Shown: piece after piece, positions 1 through 7,655 of the stretch
Layout: each line of letters starts with the position of its first letter
Position numbering within the stretch: position 1 is the stretch's first letter
NCBI GenBank assembly: GCA_035291645.1
Contig: DATDRQ010000273.1
Location: forward strand, 1 to 16,123
Source of the DNA: DATDRQ01 sp035291645
Lineage (GTDB): Bacteria; Chloroflexota; Anaerolineae; Anaerolineales; UBA4823
Reading direction: 5' to 3'
DNA length: 16,123 nucleotides
Position numbers and translations under genes: made by a program
Notes under the pieces: model-generated
What the model was told of the DNA's origin: nothing
The model's database searches: none
The model's input: the letters and a program-made list of their open reading frames with translations, nothing else

Positions 1-548
1 AAGAAGTGGCGGCGCCTGGTGTCCTGCTCCTGGGTCAGGGCAGTTGCCGTGCGGGCTAAGCCCCAGGCAAGCAGCAGCCCCCAGGCGAGACAGACCCCCA
101 GGAGCCAGACCAGCCCGGCGAGGTCTCCGGCCGGATCCCAACCTCCCCAGACAGCCAGAGCGGTGGTCAGGAGCGCGAGGACGAATCCGGCGAGCGCCCC
201 TGGAACGACCCACGAGGTTCGCCACCGGTTGAATATAACGGCGAACAATGCCCCCAATCCAGCCAGCAAAACCAGGAACAGCCCATAAGCCATCAAGACC
301 TCAGCGGTTTTAGCGACCTGAGAGGTCTGGCCCAGGTTAAATCCGGCCAGCAGGCTGACCATCGCCTCGATCCCGAAGGTGACGAGGCCGCCGGGCAGCA
401 GGCGAGTGGACCACTCGAACAGCTCGAACGGAGCGTAGGGCAGTGAGGTCAGCTGGCCGGCCAGAGCCATGAGAGCCAGCCAGGGGAGGCCGAGCAGGAG
501 TCCCAGAGCCGCGCCGATCAAGGCCAGGATCCTCAGGGGGAGGGTCAT
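1..548 (-). CDS. Polytopic membrane protein, 3' end outside window (possible membrane-anchored molybdopterin oxidoreductase N-terminus)
   Basis: An open frame runs from ATG at 548 to the window edge without a stop, giving 182 codons. The product is very hydrophobic, with about four membrane segments: residues 5-28, 85-107, 113-133 and 141-165. A short amphipathic stretch with FELFEW and LLPGGLVTFGIEAM lies near residues 41-64. The last visible residues are charged (TRRRHF), as if a soluble domain follows. The FELFEW/LLPGG.VTFGI.AM pattern reminds me of the membrane N-terminus of sulfite-oxidase-like molybdopterin oxidoreductases in Chloroflexota, but no catalytic residue is inside the window, so that assignment is only a lead. 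It lies 57 bases after the hmgA stop codon, in the same orientation. No strong ribosome binding site is visible. The reading frame is certain; the function is not. Confidence 0.7.
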   Translation of the reverse strand, partial: MTLPLRILALIGAALGLLLGLPWLALMALAGQLTSLPYAPFELFEWSTRLLPGGLVTFGIEAMVSLLAGFNLGQTSQVAKTAEVLMAYGLFLVLLAGLGALFAVIFNRWRTSWVVPGALAGFVLALLTTALAVWGGWDPAGDLAGLVWLLGVCLAWGLLLAWGLARTATALTQEQDTRRRHF

Positions 549-605
549 GCTAGCTTATCATTTCAAGCAGATCGATTTGGTTGGATGAATCTTGCATGCG
601 GCCGT

Positions 606-1772
606 CTATCCACCATCTCCGGCCAGCCAGGAGGCCATGTAGTCGGGCTTTTCCAGCTCCAGGGCGGCCAGGGCGACCTCCAGCGGGTGGAAGGTATCGA
701 CCATGACGGCCAGCTCGTCGGTGCGTTGTTTGCCGATAGAGGCTTCGGTCGCCCCGGGTTGGGGACCGTGAGGCAGGCCGGAGGGGTGCAGGGAGATATC
801 GTACCGGTCGATGCCGCGACGGGACATGAAATCCCCTTCGGCGTAATAGATGACCTCGTCGGAGTTGACGTTGGAGTGGTTGTAGGGAGCAGGAATGGCT
901 TCGGGATGGTAATCGAACAGGCGCGGCACGAAGGAGCAGACCACGAAGTTGTGACCCTGGAAAGTCTGGTGAACGGGAGGGGGCTGGTGGAGGCTGCCGG
1001 TGATCGGCTCGTAATCGTGGATGTTGAAGATCCAGGGATAAAGATAGCCATCCCAACCGACCACATCGAAGGGATGGTGATCGAGGACGTGGCGGGTGAT
1101 CCGGTCCCGTACTTTAACGCGCACCTCAAACTGGCCGCGCTCGGCGATAGTCTGCAGCTCTTCCGGCGGGCGGATGTCGCGCTCGCAGTAAGGGGCGTGC
1201 TCGAGCAGCTGCCCGTAGCGGTTGCGGTAGCGGTTAGGCGGCTCGATCTGCGAGGGGCTTTCGATCACGAAGAAGCGGGCTTCTGGCTCGCCCAGCTCCA
1301 TCTGCCAGGTGGTACCGTAGGGGATGACCAGGTAATCCCCCGGGGAGAAAGGCAGCCTGCCGAATTGGGTGTGCAGGGAACCGGAGCCCTCATGGGTGAA
1401 CCAGACCTCGTAGGCCTGGGCATTGCGGTAGAAGTAGTCCATGCCCCGGGTAGGACGACTAAGGCCCAAGGTGACATCCGAGTTGCCGAGCAGCACACGG
1501 CGGGCAGAGACCGGATCCCCGCCGGCGGGGAGGTCGGCAGAGCGAAAGGCGCGGTGCTGCAGCGGCCCAAAGCCGGCGTACTCCACGGCAGCCGAACCCA
1601 GGTCTTCGACCTGCTCGACGCGGGGCGGCAGGAAATGATGGTAGAGGATCGATTGGATGCCGGAGAAGCCTTCCAGCCCCATGACTTCTTCCCGGTAGAG
1701 GCCTCCGTCCGGCTTACGGAACTGGGTGTGGCGCTTGTGCGGCACCCGGCCTAATTTATGATAATAAGGCAT
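606..1772 (-). CDS. hmgA: Homogentisate 1,2-dioxygenase
   Basis: 388 residues. The enzyme is an Fe(II) cupin dioxygenase that opens the ring of homogentisate to 4-maleylacetoacetate in cytosolic tyrosine/phenylalanine catabolism. The C-terminal cupin carries the expected iron site: His299 in PYNHSN, an acidic ligand just after it (Asp305 or Glu306 in NSDE) and His335 in GLPHGP. The PFSPGDYLVIPYGTTWQ strand pattern near 141-157 is typical of the family. It is shorter than the roughly 430-445 residue proteobacterial and animal enzymes and resembles the compact bacterial form. ATG at 1772 is chosen because AGGAAAGGA lies a few bases upstream. The gene follows the fumarylacetoacetate hydrolase family gene by 48 bases and hppD further upstream, so three steps of the homogentisate route are colinear. 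Confidence 0.9.
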   Translation of the reverse strand: MPYYHKLGRVPHKRHTQFRKPDGGLYREEVMGLEGFSGIQSILYHHFLPPRVEQVEDLGSAAVEYAGFGPLQHRAFRSADLPAGGDPVSARRVLLGNSDVTLGLSRPTRGMDYFYRNAQAYEVWFTHEGSGSLHTQFGRLPFSPGDYLVIPYGTTWQMELGEPEARFFVIESPSQIEPPNRYRNRYGQLLEHAPYCERDIRPPEELQTIAERGQFEVRVKVRDRITRHVLDHHPFDVVGWDGYLYPWIFNIHDYEPITGSLHQPPPVHQTFQGHNFVVCSFVPRLFDYHPEAIPAPYNHSNVNSDEVIYYAEGDFMSRRGIDRYDISLHPSGLPHGPQPGATEASIGKQRTDELAVMVDTFHPLEVALAALELEKPDYMASWLAGDGG

Positions 1773-1820
1773 ACGATCATCCTTTCCTTGTATGCGAGAC
1801 GCGGCCGATGCCCTTCGGAC

Positions 1821-2831
1821 CTATCCAGGCGAGCCAGGTCTTTCACCAACCTGATTGGCGAGCAGACCGATCCGCTCGACTTCCAGCTCAACCAGATCGC
1901 CGGGATCCAGCCAGGGACCTTTCCCCCGGGTCAACTCGAGCAAACAACCGGTGCCGACCGTGCCGGAGCCGATCACGTCGCCTGGGAAGAGGAAGACGCC
2001 GGCAGAAGCGCGGGCGATCATCTCCCCGAAGGAATAGTAGAGGTTCTTCCAGCTGCCCCTGGAACGCTCCTCGCCATTCACCCGGGCGGTCATCTCCAAG
2101 TCATAGACACCTGGGCGGTCCGTCGAGCGCTCTTCCAGCTCGTCCGGGGTGACGATCCAGGGGCCGAGGGAGGCGGCGAAATCCTTGCCTTTGGCGGGTC
2201 CCAGCCCGGCGCGCATCTCGGCCTGCTGCACGTCGCGAGCGGACCAGTCATTCAGGATGGTGTATCCAAAGATGTGATCCGGCGCTTCACCGGCAGGGAT
2301 ATCTTTCCCGGCGCGCCCGATCACGCAGGCGATCTCCAGCTCATAATCCAGGGCCTGCGAATAGGACGGGTAGGGAAGGAGCTGAGCCGGGCCAAAAACC
2401 TGATTCGGATTGGAATAGTAGAAGACCGGAAACTGGTACCTCTCGGGGGGGACTTCCCGGCCGCGATTAGCGAAGGTGGAGCGGACGTGCGCCTCGAAGG
2501 CGTAGAAGTCGCGCAGGCTGGCCGGGCGGGGCAGCGGCGGGTGGAGGGAGACCTGATCCAATGGGTAGCCGACGTGATGGCGCCCGGCCATGGGCAGCTC
2601 GAGTGGAGTTTCCCCGGCGAGCAGGTGGAGCAGCCGGCGGGCCTCCTGCCAGGCATCCGGGCCCAGGTTCAGGAGTTCCATCAGGTTATCCGGAAGGTGA
2701 GTCGAAGACCAGCCGCGGTTCTCCTGAGCCCACTCCCCGGCGGATGAGAGATCGATCACCGTATCGCCGAGCAATGCGCCCAGGCGGATGAGCGGGGCCG
2801 TATCGAAGGTGCTGAAAGAAAGCAGTTTCAC
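1821..2831 (-). CDS. Fumarylacetoacetate hydrolase family protein, probable fumarylacetoacetase
   Basis: 336 residues. The likely role is cleavage of fumarylacetoacetate to fumarate and acetoacetate, the last step of the homogentisate route. The FAH fold residues are all present: Asp108 and His115 in RDFYAFEAH (spaced as the metal aspartate and catalytic histidine of mammalian FAH), Glu164 and Glu166 in DYELE, and Asp195 in NDWSARD. Lys216 and the SGTVGTG segment (289-295) also fit. It is shorter than the roughly 420-residue animal enzyme, as is usual for bacterial family members. The start is GTG at 2831, giving MKLLSF, a common opening for this family, although only a weak AGG lies upstream. 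Its position between hppD and hmgA supports fumarylacetoacetase over other FAH-family hydrolases such as 2-hydroxyhepta-2,4-diene-1,7-dioate isomerase. Confidence 0.85.
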   Translation of the reverse strand: MKLLSFSTFDTAPLIRLGALLGDTVIDLSSAGEWAQENRGWSSTHLPDNLMELLNLGPDAWQEARRLLHLLAGETPLELPMAGRHHVGYPLDQVSLHPPLPRPASLRDFYAFEAHVRSTFANRGREVPPERYQFPVFYYSNPNQVFGPAQLLPYPSYSQALDYELEIACVIGRAGKDIPAGEAPDHIFGYTILNDWSARDVQQAEMRAGLGPAKGKDFAASLGPWIVTPDELEERSTDRPGVYDLEMTARVNGEERSRGSWKNLYYSFGEMIARASAGVFLFPGDVIGSGTVGTGCLLELTRGKGPWLDPGDLVELEVERIGLLANQVGERPGSPG

Positions 2832-2865
2832 CGGTCTACTGACCTGGATTCAACCGACACCGGGA

Positions 2866-3996
2866 CTAGAGGTTGCCGCGGCGGGCCTGGTCGAGCTCGA
2901 TGGCTTCGAACAGGGCCTTGAAGTTGCCCTTGCCGAAGCCGCGGCTGCCGTGACGTTGGATGACCTCCAGGAAAGTGGTCGGGCGGTCCTGGATGGGGCG
3001 GGAGAAGATCTGCAGCAGGTAGCCCTCGTCGTCGCGGTCGACCAGGATACCCAGCTCGCGAATGGCCTCCAGGGATTCTTGAATGCTGCCCACCCGCTCG
3101 GGGAGGGCTTCGTAATAGGCATCCGGTACGCGCAGGAACTCGATGCCGCGCGCTTTGAGCTGCCGGACCGTCTGGAGGATGTCGCCGGTGGACATCGCCA
3201 GGTGCTGGACGCCGGGGGTCAGGTAGTAATCCAGATATTCTTCGATCTGGCTCTTCTTCTTGCCTTCGGCCGGCTCGTTGATGGGGAACTTAATGCGCCC
3301 GTTGCCGTTCTGCATGACCTTGGACATGAGGGCGGAGTACTCGGTCGAGATATCCTTGTCGTCGAAGTGGAGCAGCTGGCGGAAGCCCATCACCCGGTGA
3401 TAGAAGTCGACCCAGTGATTCATCTTACCCAGCTGGACGTTGCCGACGATGTGGTCGACGGCAGCCAGACCGGTGGAATCGGCAGGCAGGTCGAGCGGCT
3501 GGTAGGAGGGGGCAAACGGGCCGCGGTAATCCGCGCGGTCGACGAAGACGTGCAGCACCTCGCCGTAAGCCCGGATGGCGGCGCTGCGCAGAACGCCGAA
3601 ATCATCCTGCTCCAGGCGAGGCGCCCAGGCGGGGATCGCGCCGCGCGCCGTGGTGGCCTGGTAAGCCTGTTCCACGTCGTCCACTTCCAGGGCGATGACT
3701 TTCACCCCGTCCCCGTGCAGCATGTGGTGGGCGGCCATCTCGTCGCTGGGCGCGTAAGGCGCCGACACGACCAGGCGGATCTGGCCCGATTCCAGGACGT
3801 ATGAGGCGAAGCGGCGGTTGCCGGTCTCGAGACCGGAATAGGCGCTGGGTTTGAAGCCCAGGCCTTTCCACCAGAAGTACATGGCGTGTTTTGCGTTACC
3901 GACGTAGAAGTGGACGTGGTCGATGCTCCTGATCTGGAGGAAATCGGCTTCCTCGGTCATCGGCCGGATTTCTGATTTTTGTGCGGGAATATCCAT
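2866..3996 (-). CDS. hppD: 4-hydroxyphenylpyruvate dioxygenase
   Basis: 376 residues. It converts 4-hydroxyphenylpyruvate to homogentisate using Fe(II) and oxygen. Two VOC-type domains are visible: about 22-155 (starting RSIDHVHFYVG) and 175-345 (starting AAVDHIVGNV). The iron ligands are His182, His265 (PGVQHLAM) and Glu344 (TFLEVIQR), at the spacing of the family. The SRGFGKGNFKALFEAIE tail is a typical C-terminal helix of HPPD. A longer reading from ATG at 4050 is possible, but ATG at 3996 is preferred because AAGGAG sits six bases upstream (4003-4008). It begins the homogentisate segment hppD, FAH family, hmgA. A 59-base gap separates it from the aldo/keto reductase upstream. Hydroxymandelate synthase is a close relative, but the two following genes point to HPPD. 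Confidence 0.92.
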   Translation of the reverse strand: MDIPAQKSEIRPMTEEADFLQIRSIDHVHFYVGNAKHAMYFWWKGLGFKPSAYSGLETGNRRFASYVLESGQIRLVVSAPYAPSDEMAAHHMLHGDGVKVIALEVDDVEQAYQATTARGAIPAWAPRLEQDDFGVLRSAAIRAYGEVLHVFVDRADYRGPFAPSYQPLDLPADSTGLAAVDHIVGNVQLGKMNHWVDFYHRVMGFRQLLHFDDKDISTEYSALMSKVMQNGNGRIKFPINEPAEGKKKSQIEEYLDYYLTPGVQHLAMSTGDILQTVRQLKARGIEFLRVPDAYYEALPERVGSIQESLEAIRELGILVDRDDEGYLLQIFSRPIQDRPTTFLEVIQRHGSRGFGKGNFKALFEAIELDQARRGNL

Positions 3997-4055
3997 ACAA
4001 CTCTCCTTAGGCGAGGAAAAATCAAACCAGTTGAGCTTACCCTTCGACAAGATAA

Positions 4056-5033
<978 letters not shown>

Positions 5034-5339
5034 TCAGACCTGCTCCATTTCATCCCCGAACATGAGCGTCACCAGACCTCCTGCAAAGGTGTTCAGGTTT
5101 TCTCCGGCGGCTGCCATTTCCGGGCTGCGCAGGCCGGTCTTGAGGGCATCGGCATCCGTGAAGAACATCTCCGCCATCATGTAGAAGCCGTCGCCCATCA
5201 GGGTGCGGTTCACCCGGGTCATCACGGTGCGCTCCAGGCCGGGGACTCTGGCGATCAAGGGCAGGTGGGTATCGAAGTAGGCCTGGTCGAAAGCGGCGGG
5301 GTTGGGAGGCTGCTTGTAGAGGGCGATTAATTTTGACAT
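5034..5339 (-). CDS. EthD family protein
   Basis: 101 residues, a small ferredoxin-like alpha+beta barrel protein of the EthD/Dabb type. Supporting features are the opening MSKLIALYKQPPNPAAFDQAYFDTHLP, the DTHLPL motif (25-30) and the pattern FYMMAEMFFTDADAL (about 52-66) followed by a Glu/Asn-rich helix. Family members are dimeric and occur beside ring-degrading or ether-degrading enzymes, often with unclear roles. ATG at 5339 is chosen over an in-frame TTG at 5345 because AAGGA lies seven bases before it. Its stop touches the start of the aldo/keto reductase, so the two probably act together. Upstream is a 7-base tandem repeat. The exact reaction, if any, is unknown. Confidence 0.8.
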   Translation of the reverse strand: MSKLIALYKQPPNPAAFDQAYFDTHLPLIARVPGLERTVMTRVNRTLMGDGFYMMAEMFFTDADALKTGLRSPEMAAAGENLNTFAGGLVTLMFGDEMEQV

Positions 5340-5355
5340 GGACAAATCCTTTTTT

Positions 5356-5384
5356 ACGTAATACGTAATACGTAATCACGTAAT
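5356..5384. repeat. Heptamer tandem repeat (acgtaat)x4
   Basis: Between paaD and the EthD gene lie three perfect copies of acgtaat in a row (5356-5376), a single extra C, then a fourth copy (5378-5384). The tract is AT-rich inside a GC-rich neighbourhood. Its 7-base period and GTAA core match the repeat arms at 8632-8650 and 8920-8938. Confidence 0.85.
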
Positions 5385-5391
5385 TGGTCTC

Positions 5392-5877
5392 TTAGACCGG
5401 TTTGAACTGCTCGAAGGGCTGCCGGCAGTGGTTGCAGACGTAGATCGCCCGGCACAGGGTAGAGCCAAAGCTGTTCTTCAGCTCGGTATCCGGCGAGTCG
5501 CAATACGGGCAGGTCGCCACATCGGGCAAGCCCTCACCCGGAGTATCGCCGAGCAAGGGGGGTGGAGCGAGACCGAAGTCCTTGAGCTTCTGACGGGCGG
5601 TGGAACTGATCCAGTCGGTGCTCCAGGGCGGGGAGAAGGTGAGGCGCACGGCGACTTGCATGGCCCCGGCTGCCCGTAAGCGCCCGGCGATCTCGGACTG
5701 CATGACCTGCAACGCCGGGCAGCCGGCGAAGGTGGGCGTCATGGTGATGAGCAGGATATCGCCATCCCAACCGATAGACCGGATCAGGCCCATCTCCACG
5801 ACGGAGACGACCGGGATCTCCGGGTCCTTCACCTGCTCTAAGACCTGCCAGACATCTTCCAAAGACAGCTCAGGCAT
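5392..5877 (-). CDS. paaD: Phenylacetyl-CoA epoxidase accessory protein PaaD
   Basis: 161 residues. PaaD is a MIP18/SufT-like protein thought to help assemble iron centres of the PaaABC(E) epoxidase. The DUF59-like domain covers about 1-90, with VKDPEIPVVSVVEMGLIR near the start and Cys53 in PTFAGCPAL. A C-terminal zinc-ribbon-like segment follows, with Cys123/Cys126 (CPYC) and Cys148/Cys151 (CNHC), as in PaaD of other bacteria. The frame stays open further upstream, but ATG at 5877 is preferred because GAGGGG lies just before it and the product then has the family's normal N-terminus. It overlaps the end of the VOC gene by eight bases, implying coupled translation. Confidence 0.92.
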   Translation of the reverse strand: MPELSLEDVWQVLEQVKDPEIPVVSVVEMGLIRSIGWDGDILLITMTPTFAGCPALQVMQSEIAGRLRAAGAMQVAVRLTFSPPWSTDWISSTARQKLKDFGLAPPPLLGDTPGEGLPDVATCPYCDSPDTELKNSFGSTLCRAIYVCNHCRQPFEQFKPV

Positions 5878-6253
5878 TGATCCCCTCGACGGATTCGATG
5901 GAAAAGTTGTTGCCTTCCGGGTCGGCGGCGTCACACACCCACACCCCTGGGGCGGGTGAACGGGCTTCTCCGACTGGTACGCCTCGATCCAGCATAGCCT
6001 GGCGGGCGGTTTGGAGATCGGAGACCCTGAAGACGATCTTGGGGGCATCCTGGCCGAAGCGGCGCTGGCCTCCGGCGTGCAAGGCCAGGACGCAGGCGCC
6101 GGTCTCCAGCTCGGTCCAGTATACCTGGCTGAAGTCCTGGACGCCCTGGGGCTGGCGGACAGCCAGGCCGAGCACACCCCGGTAGAAAGCCACCTGAGCG
6201 CTCATATCCTGGACGTACAAGATGACCTCCATGAGTTCGCCGACTTTAAACAC
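5870..6253 (-). CDS. VOC family (glyoxalase/dioxygenase-fold) protein
   Basis: 127 residues. The pattern VGELMEVILYVQDMSAQVAFYRGVLGL at the N-terminus and DAADPEGNNFSIESVEG at the C-terminus mark two VOC babbab modules. Candidate metal positions are Glu in MEVILYV and a Glu in the final strand; a full metal-ligand set cannot be established by eye. An ATG at 6271 is in frame, but the GTG at 6253 has AGGAGG seven bases before it and gives the usual short VOC N-terminus, so I prefer it. It lies 26 bases after the paaC stop and overlaps the paaD start by eight bases, so it is embedded within the epoxidase operon. Its substrate is unknown; a reactive intermediate of phenylacetyl-CoA breakdown is one guess. 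Confidence 0.82.
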   Translation of the reverse strand: MFKVGELMEVILYVQDMSAQVAFYRGVLGLAVRQPQGVQDFSQVYWTELETGACVLALHAGGQRRFGQDAPKIVFRVSDLQTARQAMLDRGVPVGEARSPAPGVWVCDAADPEGNNFSIESVEGINA

Positions 6254-6279
6254 GACATGCCCTCCTGGCATGGGTTGGC

Positions 6280-7050
6280 TTACCAGACCGCCTCTTCTTC
6301 CTGGCGGACGACGGACTGCAGGTCGGCGACCATGATTTTTAAGGTGGCAGTGTGCTGGTCGCGCGCGGGGCTGGCTGGCAGGTGTGCCGGTTCTGGCAGC
6401 CGCAGCCCGCTCTCCTGTAGATGGCGGGTCACCTGGTCGCTCCAGCCGGAGAACAAAGCAACCGGGCTGGTTGAATAGCCAGCCGCTGCAAGGATCTCAG
6501 GCCGACCGGAATGCAGGAAGAGCTGCCCGGTATAAGGCCAGAGCTGATCGAGGGCATCCTGCAGGCGCCGGTTGCTCTCTTCGGTGCCGAGGCCCAGCCG
6601 GCGCAGCCAGGCGCTGGTGTGGCGGAGATGGTAGCGTTCTTCTTTGGCCACCTTGGCGGCAACGTCCGCCATCGGCTGGTAGCGGCTGCCGGAAATGGCT
6701 TGCAGGTGGCGGCTCTCGAAGGAATCGAACAGGTACTGGCGCAGCATGCTGAAGGCCCAATCGCCGTTGGGCAGCTCGACCAGTTGTGCGCTGCGAAAGT
6801 CGCTCGCATCCCGCCGGTAGACCATGCGATCGGGGTAAGTCTGGCCGTCCTCGCCGAGCAGCTCCGCCAGCAGGGCGTACCACAGGGAGGCATGCCCGAT
6901 CTCATCAAGAGCCAGGTTGGCGAAGGCGATGTCCTCCTCGAGCAGGGGCGCTCGACCGCACCACTCCGAGTCGCGATGACCCAGGATGAGTTCGTCGTCC
7001 GCCATGGCGAGCAGTTTGTCAGCCAGGGCTGACTTAACTTCCCGGTCCAT
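6280..7050 (-). CDS. paaC: Phenylacetyl-CoA epoxidase subunit PaaC
   Basis: 256 residues, a ferritin-like helical protein that pairs with PaaA in the epoxidase. Family signatures include EWCGRAPLLEEDIAFANLALDEIGHA (29-54), FRSAQLVELPNGDWAFSMLRQYLFD (85-109) and AAKVAKEERYHLRHTSAWLRRLG (131-153). In the E. coli protein, as I recall it, most di-iron ligands are lost. Here Glu20, Glu50/His53 (ExxH), Asp109 and Glu138/His141 (ExxH) form a complete candidate set, which is unusual (see findings). The start is ATG at 7050 with AGGA upstream. The gap from paaB is 24 bases, so it is cotranscribed. The C-terminal region (about 225-250) matches the family's final helix. Confidence 0.92.
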   Translation of the reverse strand: MDREVKSALADKLLAMADDELILGHRDSEWCGRAPLLEEDIAFANLALDEIGHASLWYALLAELLGEDGQTYPDRMVYRRDASDFRSAQLVELPNGDWAFSMLRQYLFDSFESRHLQAISGSRYQPMADVAAKVAKEERYHLRHTSAWLRRLGLGTEESNRRLQDALDQLWPYTGQLFLHSGRPEILAAAGYSTSPVALFSGWSDQVTRHLQESGLRLPEPAHLPASPARDQHTATLKIMVADLQSVVRQEEEAVW

Positions 7051-7074
7051 CTCGGTAATCCTGGTAAGGCGCGT

Positions 7075-7632
7075 TCACTGGCTGCTGTCCTTAATCTGCC
7101 GCATCCGGGTCAGGGTGTTGAAATCCGTGGACAGGCGGAAAGGCTTGTCCAGAGCGGGGTCGAACAGGCTGTCGGCTTCGGCGGGATCGCTGCTCGAGAC
7201 CAGGCGAGCCGGGAAGACCCACCAGGTGAAGGGGGCCGGCGTGGAGGAGAATTGTTCAAGAGCCTGTTTCAAGGCCTCGACCGGCGAGGCCGCCTGCACT
7301 TCGCCGATCAGGGTCTGCGTGCCGGCTGGTTTTGGTTTACAGGTCACGTAGTAGGTTTCCTTTTCCGCGCGGGATGAAGGCGGGCCGGCTCCCATGGATT
7401 CGTCGGGTTGAAATTCTGGGCTGGCTTCCAGCTCCTGCCGGGTGCGGGAGAAGATGGCCTCCGCCGGGACGACCCACAGACCGGCGCACTCCGGGCGGCG
7501 TACGAACACGTCGCGGGCGTTAAGCAGGGCCATCTCCGGGTCCGGGGCGTGCACCGAGCCGACGTCCTGGTGGGGCAGGCCGGGCTTCTCCTGCAGGAAG
7601 ACCTGGTAGCGGGGCAGCTGGGTGTCGCTCAT
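7075..7632 (-). CDS. paaB: Phenylacetyl-CoA epoxidase subunit PaaB, tandem-duplicated form
   Basis: 185 residues, about twice the roughly 95-residue proteobacterial PaaB. PaaB is a small subunit that bridges PaaAC heterodimers. Residues 9-60 and 94-145 are two copies that align without gaps at an offset of 85. Shared positions include Y9/Y94, V11/V96, K16/K101, P17/P102, G25/G110, P32/P117, A35/A120, L36/L121, F43/F128, P47/P132, W53/W138, P56/P141 and A57/A142. A linker rich in Ser, Pro and Glu (about 70-92) joins them, and a tail of about 35 residues follows. ATG at 7632 gives MSDTQLPRYQVF, a normal PaaB beginning, although no good ribosome binding site is visible. It lies 23 bases after paaA and 24 before paaC. 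Confidence 0.9.
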   Translation of the reverse strand: MSDTQLPRYQVFLQEKPGLPHQDVGSVHAPDPEMALLNARDVFVRRPECAGLWVVPAEAIFSRTRQELEASPEFQPDESMGAGPPSSRAEKETYYVTCKPKPAGTQTLIGEVQAASPVEALKQALEQFSSTPAPFTWWVFPARLVSSSDPAEADSLFDPALDKPFRLSTDFNTLTRMRQIKDSSQ

Positions 7633-7655
7633 CTCAGAAAGGCCATATTCTGGCG

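Noticed and set aside
585..1754. Long plus-strand open frame opposite hmgA
   Set aside because: It is antisense to a clear homogentisate dioxygenase. Its composition (Val, Gly, Asp and Glu rich) reflects third-base GC bias of the true gene, and no domain is recognisable.
2788..3804. Plus-strand open frame opposite hppD
   Set aside because: Same explanation: a mirror frame of a confident gene in GC-rich DNA, without any family motif.
5356..5384. CRISPR array
   Set aside because: Units are 7 bases with no spacers of regular length and no cas genes in the window.
5878..6177. N-terminal extension of the paaD frame
   Set aside because: The extra 100 codons read Ser/Pro/Arg-rich nonsense over the VOC gene; PaaD's normal start with a ribosome binding site is at 5877.
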